Positions 35,432 to 47,600 of a DNA stretch of 64,000 nucleotides are shown in pieces. Each line of letters starts with the position of its first letter. Positions within the stretch are counted from its first letter, which is position 1. The notes below the pieces were generated by a model that worked only from the letters and a program-made list of their open reading frames with translations, ran no database searches and was not told where the DNA came from. Both the position numbers and the translations under genes were made by a program. The stretch is from Sequoia sempervirens (Eukaryota; Streptophyta; Pinopsida; Cupressales; Cupressaceae), in assembly GCA_007258455.2 (NCBI GenBank), contig VDFB02252616.1:124045760-124109759 (forward strand), in the 5' to 3' direction.

Positions 35432-38028
35432 GAGATGGTGTTACGAAGTAGCATCATTTCAAAGAATATTAAAAAATAGAACCTAGAAGAAGATGGTTTG
35501 ACTGGAAAAGATGGCCCAGTCATTCAAAGGAATGACTAGGAAGGGAAAAATTAGGGGTGAAGATGAAAGTTAGGGATTAAGGATGCCCCCTCGAGAGGAC
35601 ATGTGGATTCAAGAGAACATAAGTGTGCTCTCAAAATGGATGAGATGATGCAAGGGGAGATGAAGAAGATGATGCAAAGTGATGGGTAAGAAAGGATGAA
35701 AAGGCAGCAGGAGATTGGGAGGGGAGCATGATGAAGGATGAATGGAAGGGGGTTATTTTGATAGATGATAGGATGGAGATGGAATGCAATCTTAATACAA
35801 TTTTCCATCTTCGGAGCACTGATATTTTCTATAGCAGAAGACACGATACGCCAAGGTATAAAGGACCAAGGCAGATTGGTGTCTAATGTATGAAACAAAC
35901 ACATCAAACAAGAAGGCTATCCTAACACCCCAAAGTCATGATGACCTTGGTCGGGACAAGTATTAGGATAACCACAAGCTCACAAGGATGCCCCAGCATA
36001 ACACAAGACCTTAGGGATCTTGGTGTGTAATACATGGGATAACTGAAAGACAAAGAAAAGATCAAGATACACCACTATGTTGACTAGTCAAAGCACACCA
36101 TGATATGATGGATCAAGGTGACCATGACAAGTGATGATAGGGACATCAAATGAATAAAAAAAGCCAAAAGTATCAAAATATTGCAATCAATTTCAAATGT
36201 CCTTTGCCATAGTATCAGAGGGATGGATGGGATTGATGAGGTCTGTTAGGAAGGATGCATCCTGCTGAGACCAAAGATAGATACTAAATTAAAAGATTGA
36301 TATGATGCAGGATATTCATAACTGATTAGATTTGATGATACAAGTGGATCTTGTTTGTTAAGAACCAGTTAGATAAGGGCATAGCTTGACAATACGACAC
36401 AAGAGATATGACACAAGAATGACACACTGTAAAGACCTAGGTGCTTGGGGGTAGATCAAAGATTAGCCTTGCCTACGTGAAAGCACAGAGCCCGCGTAGT
36501 TCAATAAAAGGCTGACGATAGACCATGATGGAGATTTTGATGGATGATGAAGATAGGATGGAGAAAAGGAGAAAAGTGGATAATATAGATCGGTGATGGA
36601 TGGGACCCCAAGGGTAGATCAAATGATCAACCTTGCCTATGTGAAAGCATAGGGGCAATGTAGTTCAATGAAAGATCAATGATAAACAATGGATAAAAGA
36701 TGATGAGAAGATAACCATGACAAAAGAAATTATGGGACCAATATGATGAGACAAGATAGACCTATTGGATTGGATAGGATGATGGTGACCATGAAGCTCA
36801 GGGATGGGATAGTTATCCAAATCATCAAAAGATAAATCGGGATGATGATATGACAAATAGATGAATGATGAGAATGGATAGGAGATTGAAAAGATGTGTA
36901 AAAGAAGCCAAAGTGATGATGATGAGGTAGATGGATTTGGGTTGCATGGGGAGTAGCCTATAGCTAGAGACCAATGACAAGGGATTATAAGATGGGATGA
37001 GGAGAAGGAGATGAGAATTGGGAGATGAAAAGGATTGCTCTAATGGAATGAATGATGTCTCCAAGGACTGTATCACAAAGCAAGATAGATGCCCCCACTC
37101 TAGATATGTCATGTACGAGGAGGCACGAAGGATACAATAGAGAAGGATAGGAAAATAAAGGAGCTAGATGGATGAAGATAAGATGCATGTATAAGGAAGG
37201 GAGATTGAAGGTAGCATGACGGATGGATAAGGAAGGTAGACAAGTGTGAATGAGGATTAGGATAGTGTGCAGATGAGGGAAGTGTATGCTAAGAGGTGTC
37301 CAAAATATGTTTATATGTTTGCCCCTATTGTTATCAAGATCACAAGGAGGATGGAAGGTTTGGGATAAATGAGATATGCCAAGCAGGATGTGTAAGATAG
37401 GTAGGATGGAGGGGATGAATGAAAAGGATGTATAGGTGGAAGATGGGTGCATAGCAAGAAGCATAGGGGATGGAGGGAATGCATATCAGGAAGCTGCCCC
37501 CATGTGCAGATGGGAATTTATGCATGACGCTTGTTTGCCAGGTTTTCATCATGGTACCTATCCAAGGCACTTGTTTGCCAATTTTTCACCATTGGACAGA
37601 TTATTTCTCTTTACTATTTTTTTTTTTCTAATTTTTTTGGATTTTTTGACTTTTTTTGATTTTTTGGATAGCATGCAGAAGGAGATGGATAAGGATAGGG
37701 AGGTGAATAAGTGGATTTAGAAGACATGCGATAAGGATATGGATGAAGGACTTAAGTATCAAGTTCCATATGAGGTATTAAGAGCTCATGTTCGAACTGA
37801 CTGTTGGATGTTGGTACAACCTTATTAGGATAAATGGATTATGCAAAAGGATGAATTAGAGGGATTTGATGGGGGAGATACGTGGGGTAATGGGCGGGAT
37901 GTTGGGAAGTGTATGGATGGAATGATGGGGTGCATATGTGATGGGGTGGTGAATTCAGGACCAACATTGGCACATATGGTGATGGATGTGAAAAGATAAG
38001 AGGATTAATGGATGGAGAATGTGGGGAT
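35432..38028 (-). other. LTR-C 3' internal region, decayed coding tail
   Basis: Minus-strand frames here are short but share the His/Pro/Ser/Ile-rich composition of the upstream proline-rich ORF (for example SPYVPMLVLNSPPHH near 37960), suggesting the protein once ran further and then decayed. No pol domain is visible. A T-rich tract lies at 37617-37665. Confidence 0.45.
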
Positions 38029-39353
38029 TGTAACGCTGAAAATGAAACAAGCTTTGCACAATAGACAACAAGGAAGATCGTTAGAAGCACACATGCATAC
38101 AATACTAAATCTAAAATGCAAATTCATTCGTTAAGCAACAAAGAACATGGGAAAGTAAAAACGTAATTAAAACTGAAACAATCTCACCAATTCCAAACGT
38201 ATTTCCATGAATCATCTCGATTTCCCTTCTCCATTTTGCTTGTGTAGTATAATTGCCCTCAGATTTTCTGTAATTCGTGCAAGTATAGCCTAATGATAAA
38301 GATTAGCAAAATATCGAAGATTCAAGATTGAGTGCTCTCAAAAGTTATAAAATTCGAGAGATTTCGAGAGAGAGATTGGAATGAAGAATGACAAATCAAT
38401 TTAGAAAAATTGATTATTCGAACGACAGGCCAAGATCGAAAGATCACTGGGGTTAAGATTGACAGATTGGACATGCATTCAGATAACTGATAGAATTAAA
38501 GATTAAATAAATGATTTAATCTTCAGTTCGGATTCGAAAACATTAGAAATATCTTTGCATGACAAAGATAAAGATTGATTATAATGACTCTCTGTTCGAA
38601 CGCACGCACAACATTTAATTAATTAAATAAGAATATTTAATTAATCTGCATGTACACGCAAATGAGTTAAACTGGAGGATTGCATGATCTGAAGAAGAGA
38701 TTACTGAAGACGCCACTCAGACATCTAATCAATAGTTAACTGAACGATTAAAATAGATGTCGAGTTGAGTAAAAGTGAATACTTAGATAACTCACATAAT
38801 TATCTAAAATATAGAAGAATCGTTAAAATAGAATTAATGAATTAAATAATTCATTTAATTCAAGACTCGATATTTGAAGAATAATTAAATATAATATTTA
38901 TTTAATTAAATGATGAAATGACTCAAAATGAATAATTAAATAAATTACGAATTTATTTAATTATAGTTGAAATATGATAAAGAATAAATTAAATAATGAT
39001 TTATTTAATTTAACCGGAAGAATAAGGTTAATTAGTAACATAATTAAATAAAAAGCGTTTATTTAATTAATCAGATAGAATAAAGAAAAGTGTGAATTAA
39101 TTAACGCATTAAGATTATTTAATTAATAGAAGAAATAAAAGAAGATGAATTAATTAAATAATTAAGATTATTTAATCAATAGAAGAAATAAAAGAAGATG
39201 AATTAATTAAATAAATAAGATTATTTAATCAATAGAAGAAATAAAAGAAGATGAATTAATTAAATAATTAAGATTATTTAATCATGACCATGAAGAATAG
39301 GAATTATGAAGAATATTGAAGTCACAGGCTTAGACCAGATTTCGGTGTCTACA
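38029..39353 (-). mobile_element. Solo LTR inside LTR-C
   Basis: On the minus strand the 1325-bp insert begins TGTAGACACCGAAATC and ends CAGCGTTACA. Its start matches the LTR start of LTR-C (TGTAGACACC), so it comes from a related family. Flanks GGGAT (38024-38028) and GGAAT (39354-39358) match at four of five positions. No internal region exists, as expected after recombination between two LTRs. Removing it rejoins proline-rich coding sequence on the two sides. Confidence 0.72.
39107..39286. repeat. 53-bp tandem repeat in the solo LTR
   Basis: Copies start at 39144, 39197 and 39250 with a partial one before them; the unit begins GATGAATTAATTAAATAA. The period is exactly 53 bp. The surrounding LTR is rich in AATTAATTAAAT-type sequence. 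Confidence 0.85.
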
Positions 39354-40320
39354 GGAATAATGGAGGAGATGGAATAATGAATTTTGGGACATAAGGACCC
39401 AAAAAAAACTTAGGAGATGAAAGGGGTGTATGATTAGCTTTTGGATTAGAAACTTTGGATGTTCTCACAGATATGTCATTTGAAGGCATTGCATCTTTAT
39501 TCTTTGGGATCCACATGGTTTTGATCTTTTCTTTGTTGGGCCTTTGTGGCCTACGGATTTGATCTAGATTTATACTTTTCTTCTCTTCACCATGTATTTT
39601 AGAGGGGACATAGGGAGCTTTAGATTCATGTGCTTGTTTGGATTTATGTATTTTTATGTTAACATCCAAAGTGATTTTAGTAGCAATGGGATGGGTGTGA
39701 GGAGATGGATGATGTGGAGCAATGGAGATAGGATGATGAGGATTATGTGTAGATGGAGGATGTGTAGGTATGTGCCTATGTTGATCCTAATTAGGGGACA
39801 TGCAAGAGGGATTTTTATGATGGATGACATGGACAAGTGTTGGATAGATGAAAGGATGAGATGGAGGAAGTGATTTTGGGGTATATGGACCCAAAGCACA
39901 CACAATGGGTGGAGGGACATAAGAACCCATCATGGATGCAGTAGATGAAGGATGGGAGATGGTGGACGCAGGGATGTAAGGACCCAAAATGGATGGAGAA
40001 GATGGAGGAATATGGACGGTTGTTTTAAGATGATACGATAGAGGAGGAGGGATGGCAACATATGATCTAGTGGAGCGATGGGAAGATTCAACATGTCTTT
40101 TGGAAAAGGCTCATAGAGGACGTCTAGAGGTTGTACCAACATCTTTAGATTGTGAGTTTTGGGAAATAGGTCCAAGACCTTGCATGCAGATTTGTTCTTT
40201 GACTTGGATGGGCTCTAAAATACCTTGCTCATGAAGGCCTAGACCTTTTCCTTGATAGTTCATTTTCTTGAGCATGCAATCCATGATAGGATTTGTGTTA
40301 TTCTGAAAACATGATGCGAG
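39354..40320 (-). pseudogene. LTR-C protein, C-terminal part with G-patch
   Basis: This continues the proline-rich frame beyond TGA 40321-40323 (probably once CGA). Codons at 40269-40171 read KKMNYQGKGLGLHEQGILEP, then IQVKEQICMQGLG. This has the glycines, the aromatic residue and the EQGI..PI segment of a G-patch, a short glycine-rich motif that binds RNA or activates helicases. G-patches are known in some retroviral and plant retrotransposon polyproteins near the protease. Farther on are several LGPYVP-like units (near 39980, 39900, 39395) and RRPQRPNKEKIKTMWIPKNK (39560-39500). The solo LTR cuts the frame at 39353. Confidence 0.6.
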
Positions 40321-41920
40321 TCAATTATTAGGTGGAGAATGATGGGTGGTAAATACACTATGCTTTTCTTCTGCAAGGAGGCCACCATGGAAGAATGTGA
40401 GAGTACCAAAGGGATACACAAGTGGTGTAGGGATAGAAGTTTTAGGTGATGATGGGGGATCATGAGAGGGAGATGATGGGATAGCAACATTTGGATGGGT
40501 AGTATCAAGAGAGGGATTAGGGGATATGATAGGATCTGGATTTGTGGTAGTGGGCTCATGCGATGGAAACGGAAATGGAGCGATGGAATCTTGAATGACA
40601 AGGGGATCATGGGATGGAATGGATGGGGGACTGTGATCTTGAGGCGGACTAGATGGGATGGTAGGTTCTTGATCTAGAGAAGGGGATATGTTGGCATGCT
40701 TTGGATCAGGCTCTTGGAATGACTCATTGTGTGCGAGAGGCATGATAATGGAGTCTTGGTGGGACTCTTCAGGTGGGGAACATGGAGGGATGGAGGATTC
40801 AAAACATTCATGGGAATGGATTTTAGTAGTCAACACTAGGAGTGGGAGAAGTTGATTGGATTTGGGTGTCATCAATGGGTTCGACAACTCTCGGAGTAGG
40901 AGGTGGGTGTTCAATGGAATCAATAGATGTGATGGTAGGAGATGGTGGCTCAGTGGATTTAGAGGATGTGATGGTTTCAATGGTTTGAGTGGTGCTAGGG
41001 GTGATATCATCAATGATAGGTGTTGGGTGGAGAAGGGTCTCATCACTAATGACTGTGGATGATGGCTTGGGATGGCATGATTCCACAACTTCAAGGTGTG
41101 GAGTGGGAGATGTCTTCTTTGTTATAAGTCCTTGGAGAACTTCTGGAGTGAGGAACTTGCATACTCTAGGTTTGGATGGTGAGGTAGGAGTGGATGAAGG
41201 ATTATAGGTTGGTAGGGGATTAGGACTAGAGATTATTAGACTAGGATTAGATAGGGGAATGGGATTGGATGCAGGACTGGGAATAGATGGGGGATTAGGT
41301 GAAGGGTTAAGATAGGGGTATTGGCATGGTGAATGAGGACACAGGGATGTGGGTGGTGGATTGCAATAAGGGTATGGGGATGGTGGATTAGGATGAGAAG
41401 ATTGAGGTGGTGGATGGAGATAGGGAACTGTGGATGTCGGATTAGGATAAGGATATGTTGGTGTGGATGTTGGATTAGAATAGGAAGGCATGAATGTAGG
41501 ATTAGGGTAAGCAGATTGGTATGGGAGATTGGGGTAGTGGGTATATGCAGATGAAGAATTGAGATAGGAGGATGTGGACAGGGGATTAGGATAGGGGTAT
41601 TGTGATGGCAGACTAGGATAAGCGGATGTTGTAGATGAAGGATATGATGGGTATGATGGGTATCCCTTGTCACAGGTAACATAGGGAGCATGATTAGGCA
41701 TGGATGAAGACATAATAGGATAACTCAAAGGGATGATTGGATTTTGGAAAGCGGGTGGAGAAAACTTACTAGCAATGATAGTGTCAAAGGGATCTATGTC
41801 ACATTCTTTTTGATCGACAAGACTTTTGTTAGCGTTGTTGACATAATTAGAGTTTCCCTTGACCACTATTGATGGAGGATAAGAATTCATGATGATGAAA
41901 GGATAAAGAGGATAGATCAA
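40321..41920 (-). pseudogene. LTR-C proline-rich ORF, frameshifted
   Basis: ATG 41920 opens MIYPLYPFIIMNSYPPSIVV and runs 365 codons to 40823. From about 40830 the sensible frame is that of the overlapping minus-strand frame ending at 40321 (TTKIHSHECFESSIPPCSPP and so on), so a single frameshift splits a protein of about 530 residues. It is extremely rich in Pro, Ser, Tyr and Asn, with repeated YPNP and PSHDPP units. It occupies the gag position after the primer-binding site. No capsid fold or zinc knuckle can be recognised. Confidence 0.6.
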
Positions 41921-42802
41921 AGATTTTGGATGGGAATGGACTAAAGCTCAAATCGGGATTTAGGGTAAGCTCAGATCAGGATTGGATTAAAGCTCAGATT
42001 AGGATGATTGGATGATGGGATGATTCTGATAATTGGATTTGATTATCAAAGGATGATTACGATACCGAATCTGATTCAAGATGGAATTAGATTGATTGGG
42101 TCGAAGGTGATTGGATAAGGATGCAATTGGATTCGATTGGATTAATCGATTGATTGATAAGATTGACTGATGGATCAAATAGGATGATGAGAGGGACTAT
42201 AAACCCCATTCAGAGATTATTCTAGGTGACTCAGGATGTTGATTGATGGGATTAAAGGGTAAATGTATGATTGCAGCACCAAATCTAATTTGGATGGGGA
42301 GAACGATGATTTGATAGGAGAAATGGATGATAGAATGAGTACTCAAAACGAGTAAACAATTGATCTAAACAGATGAACGACTACTCAAAATAAGTAAATG
42401 ACTGCTCACAATGGATGAATGGTTTTTAAAACAAGAAGGTGAAGGTTTGGAATAGCTGAAAGATTACTCAGAATGAGTAAATGATTGATCGAGATTGTTG
42501 AAGAGGGAAGGTATGTCTGCGGAGGGGAATGGGTATGGGAGAGACTATGACTACCCGAACAGAGAAGAATTAAAGGGGATGCCCTGGTCTTGGAAGGGAA
42601 GGCTTATGACAGAAGATTGGGAGAGAATGGTAGGGTATTCCCCCTCGAGAAGGCGGATGAGGAAGGAAAAAGAGGCCCGGGAAACTTCTCAAAAGTATGA
42701 AGTGGTATATGTCGTTGGAAAGAGCACAAAAAATCGAGAAGATTGGCACTTGAACGAAGGGAAACAGGCAAACAATGTGAAAATGGCAAGGCATATATGG
42801 TT

Positions 42803-43273
42803 GTTTGTGAGGGAAAATCCGCTTGTTTGTGAGGGAAAATCCACCTGTTTGTGAAGGAAAATTTGCTTGTTTGTGAGGGAAAATCTGGCTGTTTGTGAGG
42901 GAAAATCTACCTATTTGTGAGGGAAAATTTGGCTGTTTGTGAGGGAAAATCTGCCTGTTTGTGAGGGAAAATCTGCCTATTTGTGAAGGAAAATTTGCCT
43001 ATTTGTGAGGGAAAATCCACCTATTTGTGAGGGAAAATCCGACTGCTTGTGAGGGAAAATCTGCCTGTTTGTGAGGGAAAATCCGCCTATTTGTGAAGGA
43101 AAATTCACCTATTGGTAAGGGAAAATCCAACTATTTGTAAGGGAAAATCTGCCTGTTTGTGAGGGAAAATTCGCCTGTTTGTGAAAGAAAATTCACCTGT
43201 TTGTGAGGGAAAATCTGGCTATTTGTGAGGGAAAATATGCCTGTTTGTGAGGGAAAATCCACCTGTTTGTGAG
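42803..43273. repeat. 22-bp minisatellite in the LTR-C leader
   Basis: Twenty-one full copies and a partial one of a 22-bp unit of the form GTTTGTGAGGGAAAATCTGC plus CT follow each other without a single insertion or deletion; differences are substitutions only. On the sense (minus) strand it lies between primer-binding site and ORF. About three more copies occur at 43945-44020, separated by ~670 bp of other sequence. There are no unique spacers, so this is not a CRISPR-like array. Confidence 0.92.
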
Positions 43274-43944
43274 TTTGACTTGATTTTTGACAAAAAGACT
43301 AAGGCAAAGGACTCAAAACACAACAATCATCAATCAAAAGACTATGATTGAGTGAAATAAATCAGATAATCACTGGTTTCACACAAAGAAGACAATTTAG
43401 ACAATCACAACCCTAAGTCTAGTAGAGAGGGTATGGTCAACAAAGTCCTCTAATCTAGGATGGACATGGATACTAGGGAGTCCTCGATATACACCCAGTA
43501 CCTGAGGCCCAAACAGTGAACACCAACCCATTACAAGCGTGAATCGGGAACCTAAAAGGCTCGGACCAACTCTTCACATCATCTTGATGCTTCACCAATT
43601 ACAACATAGTTGGATTGAGGTACAACTTTCGCTCTCCCCCCTTTATATACCCTGCCGGTACGTGTGGTTGGAATCGTCCCTTGGGATGATGAAATCCCCA
43701 GGCAGGTCTCGTTAAAAAAAATAGAAGGGGTAGACTCAAAAGACGTGGTAAGCTACAATTTCCTGTCACCCAAGATCACCGAATGGTGCAAGGGGATTGG
43801 ATACGTCAAATAGCTCACCTAGAAAAAACAACAAAAAAAGTTGATTGAAACCTCCTAGTTACACTATGTACCTAAATTAGGGGTTAAAAACCCTTAAAAC
43901 AGCCAAAAGATTGCTAAAAATTAAAATTTTACCTTCTGGAAAAA
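43274..43944. other. Sequence between two blocks of the 22-bp minisatellite
   Basis: Non-coding, less AT-rich sequence separates the main array from three outlying units. It could be an insertion into the array or the original leader with the units spread around it. No inverted repeats, TG...CA ends or target duplication were found. Confidence 0.4.
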
Positions 43945-44044
43945 AGCTATCTAGGGAAAATCTGCCTATCTATGAGGGAAAATATGCCTGTTTGTGAAGG
44001 AGAATCCACCTGTTTGTGAAATTTTTTCCAAAAATCACTTTTGA

Positions 44045-44200
44045 GGTTTGTAGAGGGCAGGTCTGCCCCTAGGAAGGGGTCAGGTCTACCTGTGTAGGGC
44101 AGGTCCGCCTATTTGTCAGGTCAGATCCACCCTTGTAGGTCAGGTCCGCCCTAGGAAGGTCAAATCTGCCTCTGTGTAGGTCGAGTCTGCCCCTCTGTAA
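44045..44200. repeat. Degenerate CAGGTCCGCCC repeats near the LTR-C 5' end
   Basis: Phrases such as GGGCAGGTCTGCCC, GTCAGGTCTACC and GTAGGTCAGGTCCGCCC recur about every 22 to 28 bp. The section is much richer in G and C than its surroundings. It is close to the primer-binding site on the sense strand. Confidence 0.6.
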
Positions 44201-44256
44201 CCTGTACCTACAAAAAGTTAAAAAATAGAAAACGTGAAAGCAAGAGACCCATTTGT

Positions 44257-44276
44257 GGGTCCCACCGGGCGTGCCA
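44257..44276 (-). promoter_or_regulatory. LTR-C primer-binding site
   Basis: On the minus strand TGGCACGCCCGGTGGGACCC follows the LTR. It closely resembles the site of LTR-B (TGGCATGCCCAATGGGAC) and the TGGC-C-C-GTGGG class seen in several plant Ty3/gypsy groups. The tRNA that pairs with it was not worked out. Confidence 0.65.
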
Positions 44277-44592
44277 GAAAATGAACAACAAACAAAAGAA
44301 TGCAAATAACACTAAAAAAAACTTACACCTCAAGATTAGCCTAGTTGGATTCAATACAAAGTAAAGATGCCAAATAAAACCTTTTACCTTTTCTCAAATC
44401 GATCCTTTGGTTGGCACTTCGATCTTCGGTGTTGTATTCTCCTTGGATGGCACAAGATGCAAGCTAGATGATAATATGATAATGGATGAAAGTGGATGAA
44501 AGTGTGAAAAATGGCTAAGTATGGCTCCTAGAAAATTTTTGCAAGAGTTTGGCTACAATGCATGATCTCTCCTAAAATGAGAGAAAAGAGGG

Positions 44593-44602
44593 GGTATTTA
44601 TA
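44593..44602 (-). promoter_or_regulatory. TATA box of the LTR-C 5' LTR
   Basis: TATAAATACC on the minus strand, conserved in the other LTR at 34421-34430. It lies about two thirds of the way along the LTR, as expected for U3, and would start transcription towards lower coordinates. Confidence 0.55.
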
Positions 44603-47600
44603 GAGAATTTAGGATTCCCTAGGGAAATGGACGATCAAGATTGAGCCACCAAGATCAAGATGTAGGGCTATGGTGAATTCAGAATTCACAAACCCTCACA
44701 TCTTGACATGTGGCATGTGAAGTGGCTCAAAAAGGTGAAGTGGACATGAGCTGGAGTGGTAGTACATGACATGGATGGGGTACATAGTACCTTGGGATTG
44801 GGACAAGATCTCCTCATAAAGGAGGTACTTGTCCCCATGTGGGTGAAAAGACATATGGGGAATTAAAAATTCCTCTAATATTCTCATGGGGATGAGAGAA
44901 TAAATTTAAAATTCCTTTAAATGCATTGGGGGATTAAATGTGAATTAAAAATTCACATGGGGAATGGAGATGCCTTGTTCAAAAAGAGAAAGTTTTTAAT
45001 GAAGTTGACTAAGGACACATTCCATAAATGATATGGGGATTAGAGATGACCTAATTAGGTGATTAAGTTTGTGTAAGTACTTGATTAAACTAATTAATGA
45101 CACATTAGAGACAAGTGGGAGATTATGAAGGGTGTGACATGTGGCATTATGTAACAAGTCAAAGATCACATGGGGAAGAGAAAAAGGAATTTAATATTCC
45201 TTGGAAGGATAAAAATAATTAAAAATTCCTTGAGAGGTTGATTAGGCTAGTTAATAAAGGATTAGAGGAGGGTTAGGTGGCTAAGAGAGATTAGAGGGCA
45301 AATTGCAAAAGTTGGAGGATGTGACACATCTAACAAAGATTGGGCATGTGCACATCCCTAATGATGAGATTAGGAGAAATAATTAAGATTAGATAAAAAT
45401 GATGGAGGATGTGACATAAAGGGAATTAAATAAATGGCATATTTATTTAGTTCATTTGATGAATGGGGAAGGTATTTAATTATTTAACTAGATTCCTTAG
45501 GGACTAGAAGAACTTTAGTGGGATTAATTAAATAATAGTGATATTACTTAATTAATGTTGATAAGGGGATGTTTAGACGAAAGGTGATACATTTGGATAA
45601 ATTAAGTCTCCATATTTAGGTGTCTACACCCACAATAGCTGAGCCCAACATGTTTCCACTAATTCTCAAAAGGGGAAATGAGATAGGAATTCATGTTTAT
45701 AATGCTCAAATAGAAACATTCAACTAAAGAAGTATCTCATAAAGTAACTGCAAGAGCCTCAAGCTCATTGATCACTCATGACATTCAAACCCAAGAGTGT
45801 GATGAAGTGAAAATCACAAATGAACAATAGCTTATCTAAGTACTTAATAAATGTGCAAAGTTGAATAAAAATGCACTATTTTCATTGAAGGAATTTTTGT
45901 TTGCAAGCAATGTTTCAAGCTATTAATGTTTGTTTTCATAATATTGTTATCATTTCTGCTATATCATGTTCTCTACATATAATGTGAAGGTACATCCATT
46001 AGGAACAAGAAGCATTGGTAGATAGTGCTTGCATAAGGTAGGGAAGCAAAGGGTGCATTATCACAGAGTGCAAATGTGAAACAACCATCTATGCATGGCC
46101 ATCAAAAACTCATCCAGTCTATCACTAATAGTAGGAAAGCAATCATATGTTTTCTCAAAGTTTGGAGAAATCAATGATCTTTGGCATATAGAACAACATT
46201 ATCACTATTGCAAAGTAATAAATTCACTAGAAAAGTGGCAAGGGTATCTCTGCAAAGGTAAGTGTAAATACAGTGGAAGGTTTAGAGAAGTCTTAAGTGA
46301 ATCCCTTGAGCATAGAGAGAGCCTTGTTGTTTTCACAGGTGGAAAACACAAAGCATAGTGACAATGTTTCTAAAAGTAAATGAATGTTCATAAGAAATTC
46401 AATGAAACAACATAATGGGGCAGCCATTTGGAAAACAATAGTGAAAATTCAAAGATGCAAGCTTACATGAGCAATATACTTTATTGCAAGATGCAAGTTC
46501 ATAAGGACAATGTGTGTGGTGCATAAGTAGGACATTTCAATCAGGATAGACATTAAGAGAACATTAAAATTAAGGACAAGATAATTCAACTTCATAGCAA
46601 TAGGTGCTATGTTGTACTATTATATAGCTAGAAACAAGTATTACAGCAACAGTGTTTCATTAAATCAATGAGGTGCATTCAAAGTGATATGTCAAAATGC
46701 AATTGCATAATGCTTGGAAGATATGAATGATCACCTAGAATGTACAGTGCTTTCAAGATGGGGTTCCCAAAACTCAAACCCAAAATGGAGGTAAAATCAT
46801 AGCCTTTCATTTTTTTAGGAAAATAAATCATTTTATCTCATTTTCAAAAGCAAGAATGCACTTCTTGAAAGAGGTAAACTAAGCATCATAGATTGGGTCT
46901 GTGTCTTTATGGTGAGGCCGCAACCTTCTATATACAAAAGAGATTTCTTTTGTTTCCTTCATAAAAATAAGAAACATATCTTCCTTTTTTCACATAATGA
47001 AGATGAATGAAACCCAAGTTTGTGCTCTGTATAAGTTTTGCAAAGAATGATGGGGGGTTGTGAGGAGTCCTGTAGCCGAAACAAGGAGCCAAGAGTTTTT
47101 TTTTTAGGAAAAGAGAACCCACTACCCAAGGTTTATAACCTCTCTTTTGAACATTGGAGGAAACACATAGCAAAAAAATTACCTAGAAATTTAATAGGTC
47201 ATGACTTTACATACAGAAACAAGTTTTTATTTCCCTTTAAAAATGAAGCAGCATACATTTACATTCAACAAAATGAGAGAAGTTTCAAGTTGTTCAAGAA
47301 TAAAGAAAACCCAAAATATCTATCAAAGTTGTGGCCATAAGAAATAAGGGAGTTTCAAAAACAAACGTCTGGAGGAGACAAAGAAACACTCATACATTTT
47401 GTTCACATTGAGTCCAAATTGAGCATATTGTTGCAAGAGAAAATAAACAATGCGAGGGCCAATAAATGGAGGGTTTACCTCAGGTTTTCTATCATTTGTT
47501 ATAAGAGAAATGTCTCCCAATGTTCAAGCCAACACTAACCATGGCGGCCTCCAAGCAATAGGGAGTCAATAGAAAGTACAAGCAAAAGAAATGCACTAGA

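Larger units (their letters stand above)
34081..45628 (-). mobile_element. LTR-C: minus-strand non-autonomous LTR retrotransposon
   Basis: Flanked by the exact 5-bp duplication CCCAC (34076-34080 and 45629-45633). The LTRs are 34081-35417 (3' LTR in element sense) and about 44254-45628 (5' LTR), beginning TGTAGACACC on the minus strand. A polypurine tract adjoins the left LTR and a primer-binding site adjoins the right one, so transcription runs right to left. The 8.8-kb interior codes for a proline-rich protein with a G-patch and carries minisatellites; there is no protease, reverse transcriptase or integrase. It interrupts the 5' LTR of LTR-B. Confidence 0.88.
44254..45628 (-). repeat. LTR-C 5' LTR (element sense)
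   Basis: About 1375 bp, pairing with 34081-35417. It begins TGTAGACACC on the minus strand at 45628. The inner boundary is uncertain by about 25 bp because sequence beyond CATTTTC differs from the other LTR and overlaps the primer-binding site. Confidence 0.8.

Noticed and set aside
40495..41554. Plus-strand open frames opposite the proline-rich ORF (Gly/Arg/Trp-rich)
   Set aside because: They are antisense shadows of the proline-rich minus-strand frame, with composition forced by its codons and no domain.
42803..43273. Regular short repeats resembling a CRISPR array
   Set aside because: The 22-bp units are contiguous with no unique spacers, in a plant retrotransposon; this is a minisatellite.
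46095..46358. Open frame repeated near 53230, suggestive of a conserved gene
   Set aside because: Both lie at equivalent positions of the two LTR-B LTRs, so the repetition is LTR duplication; no domain is present.
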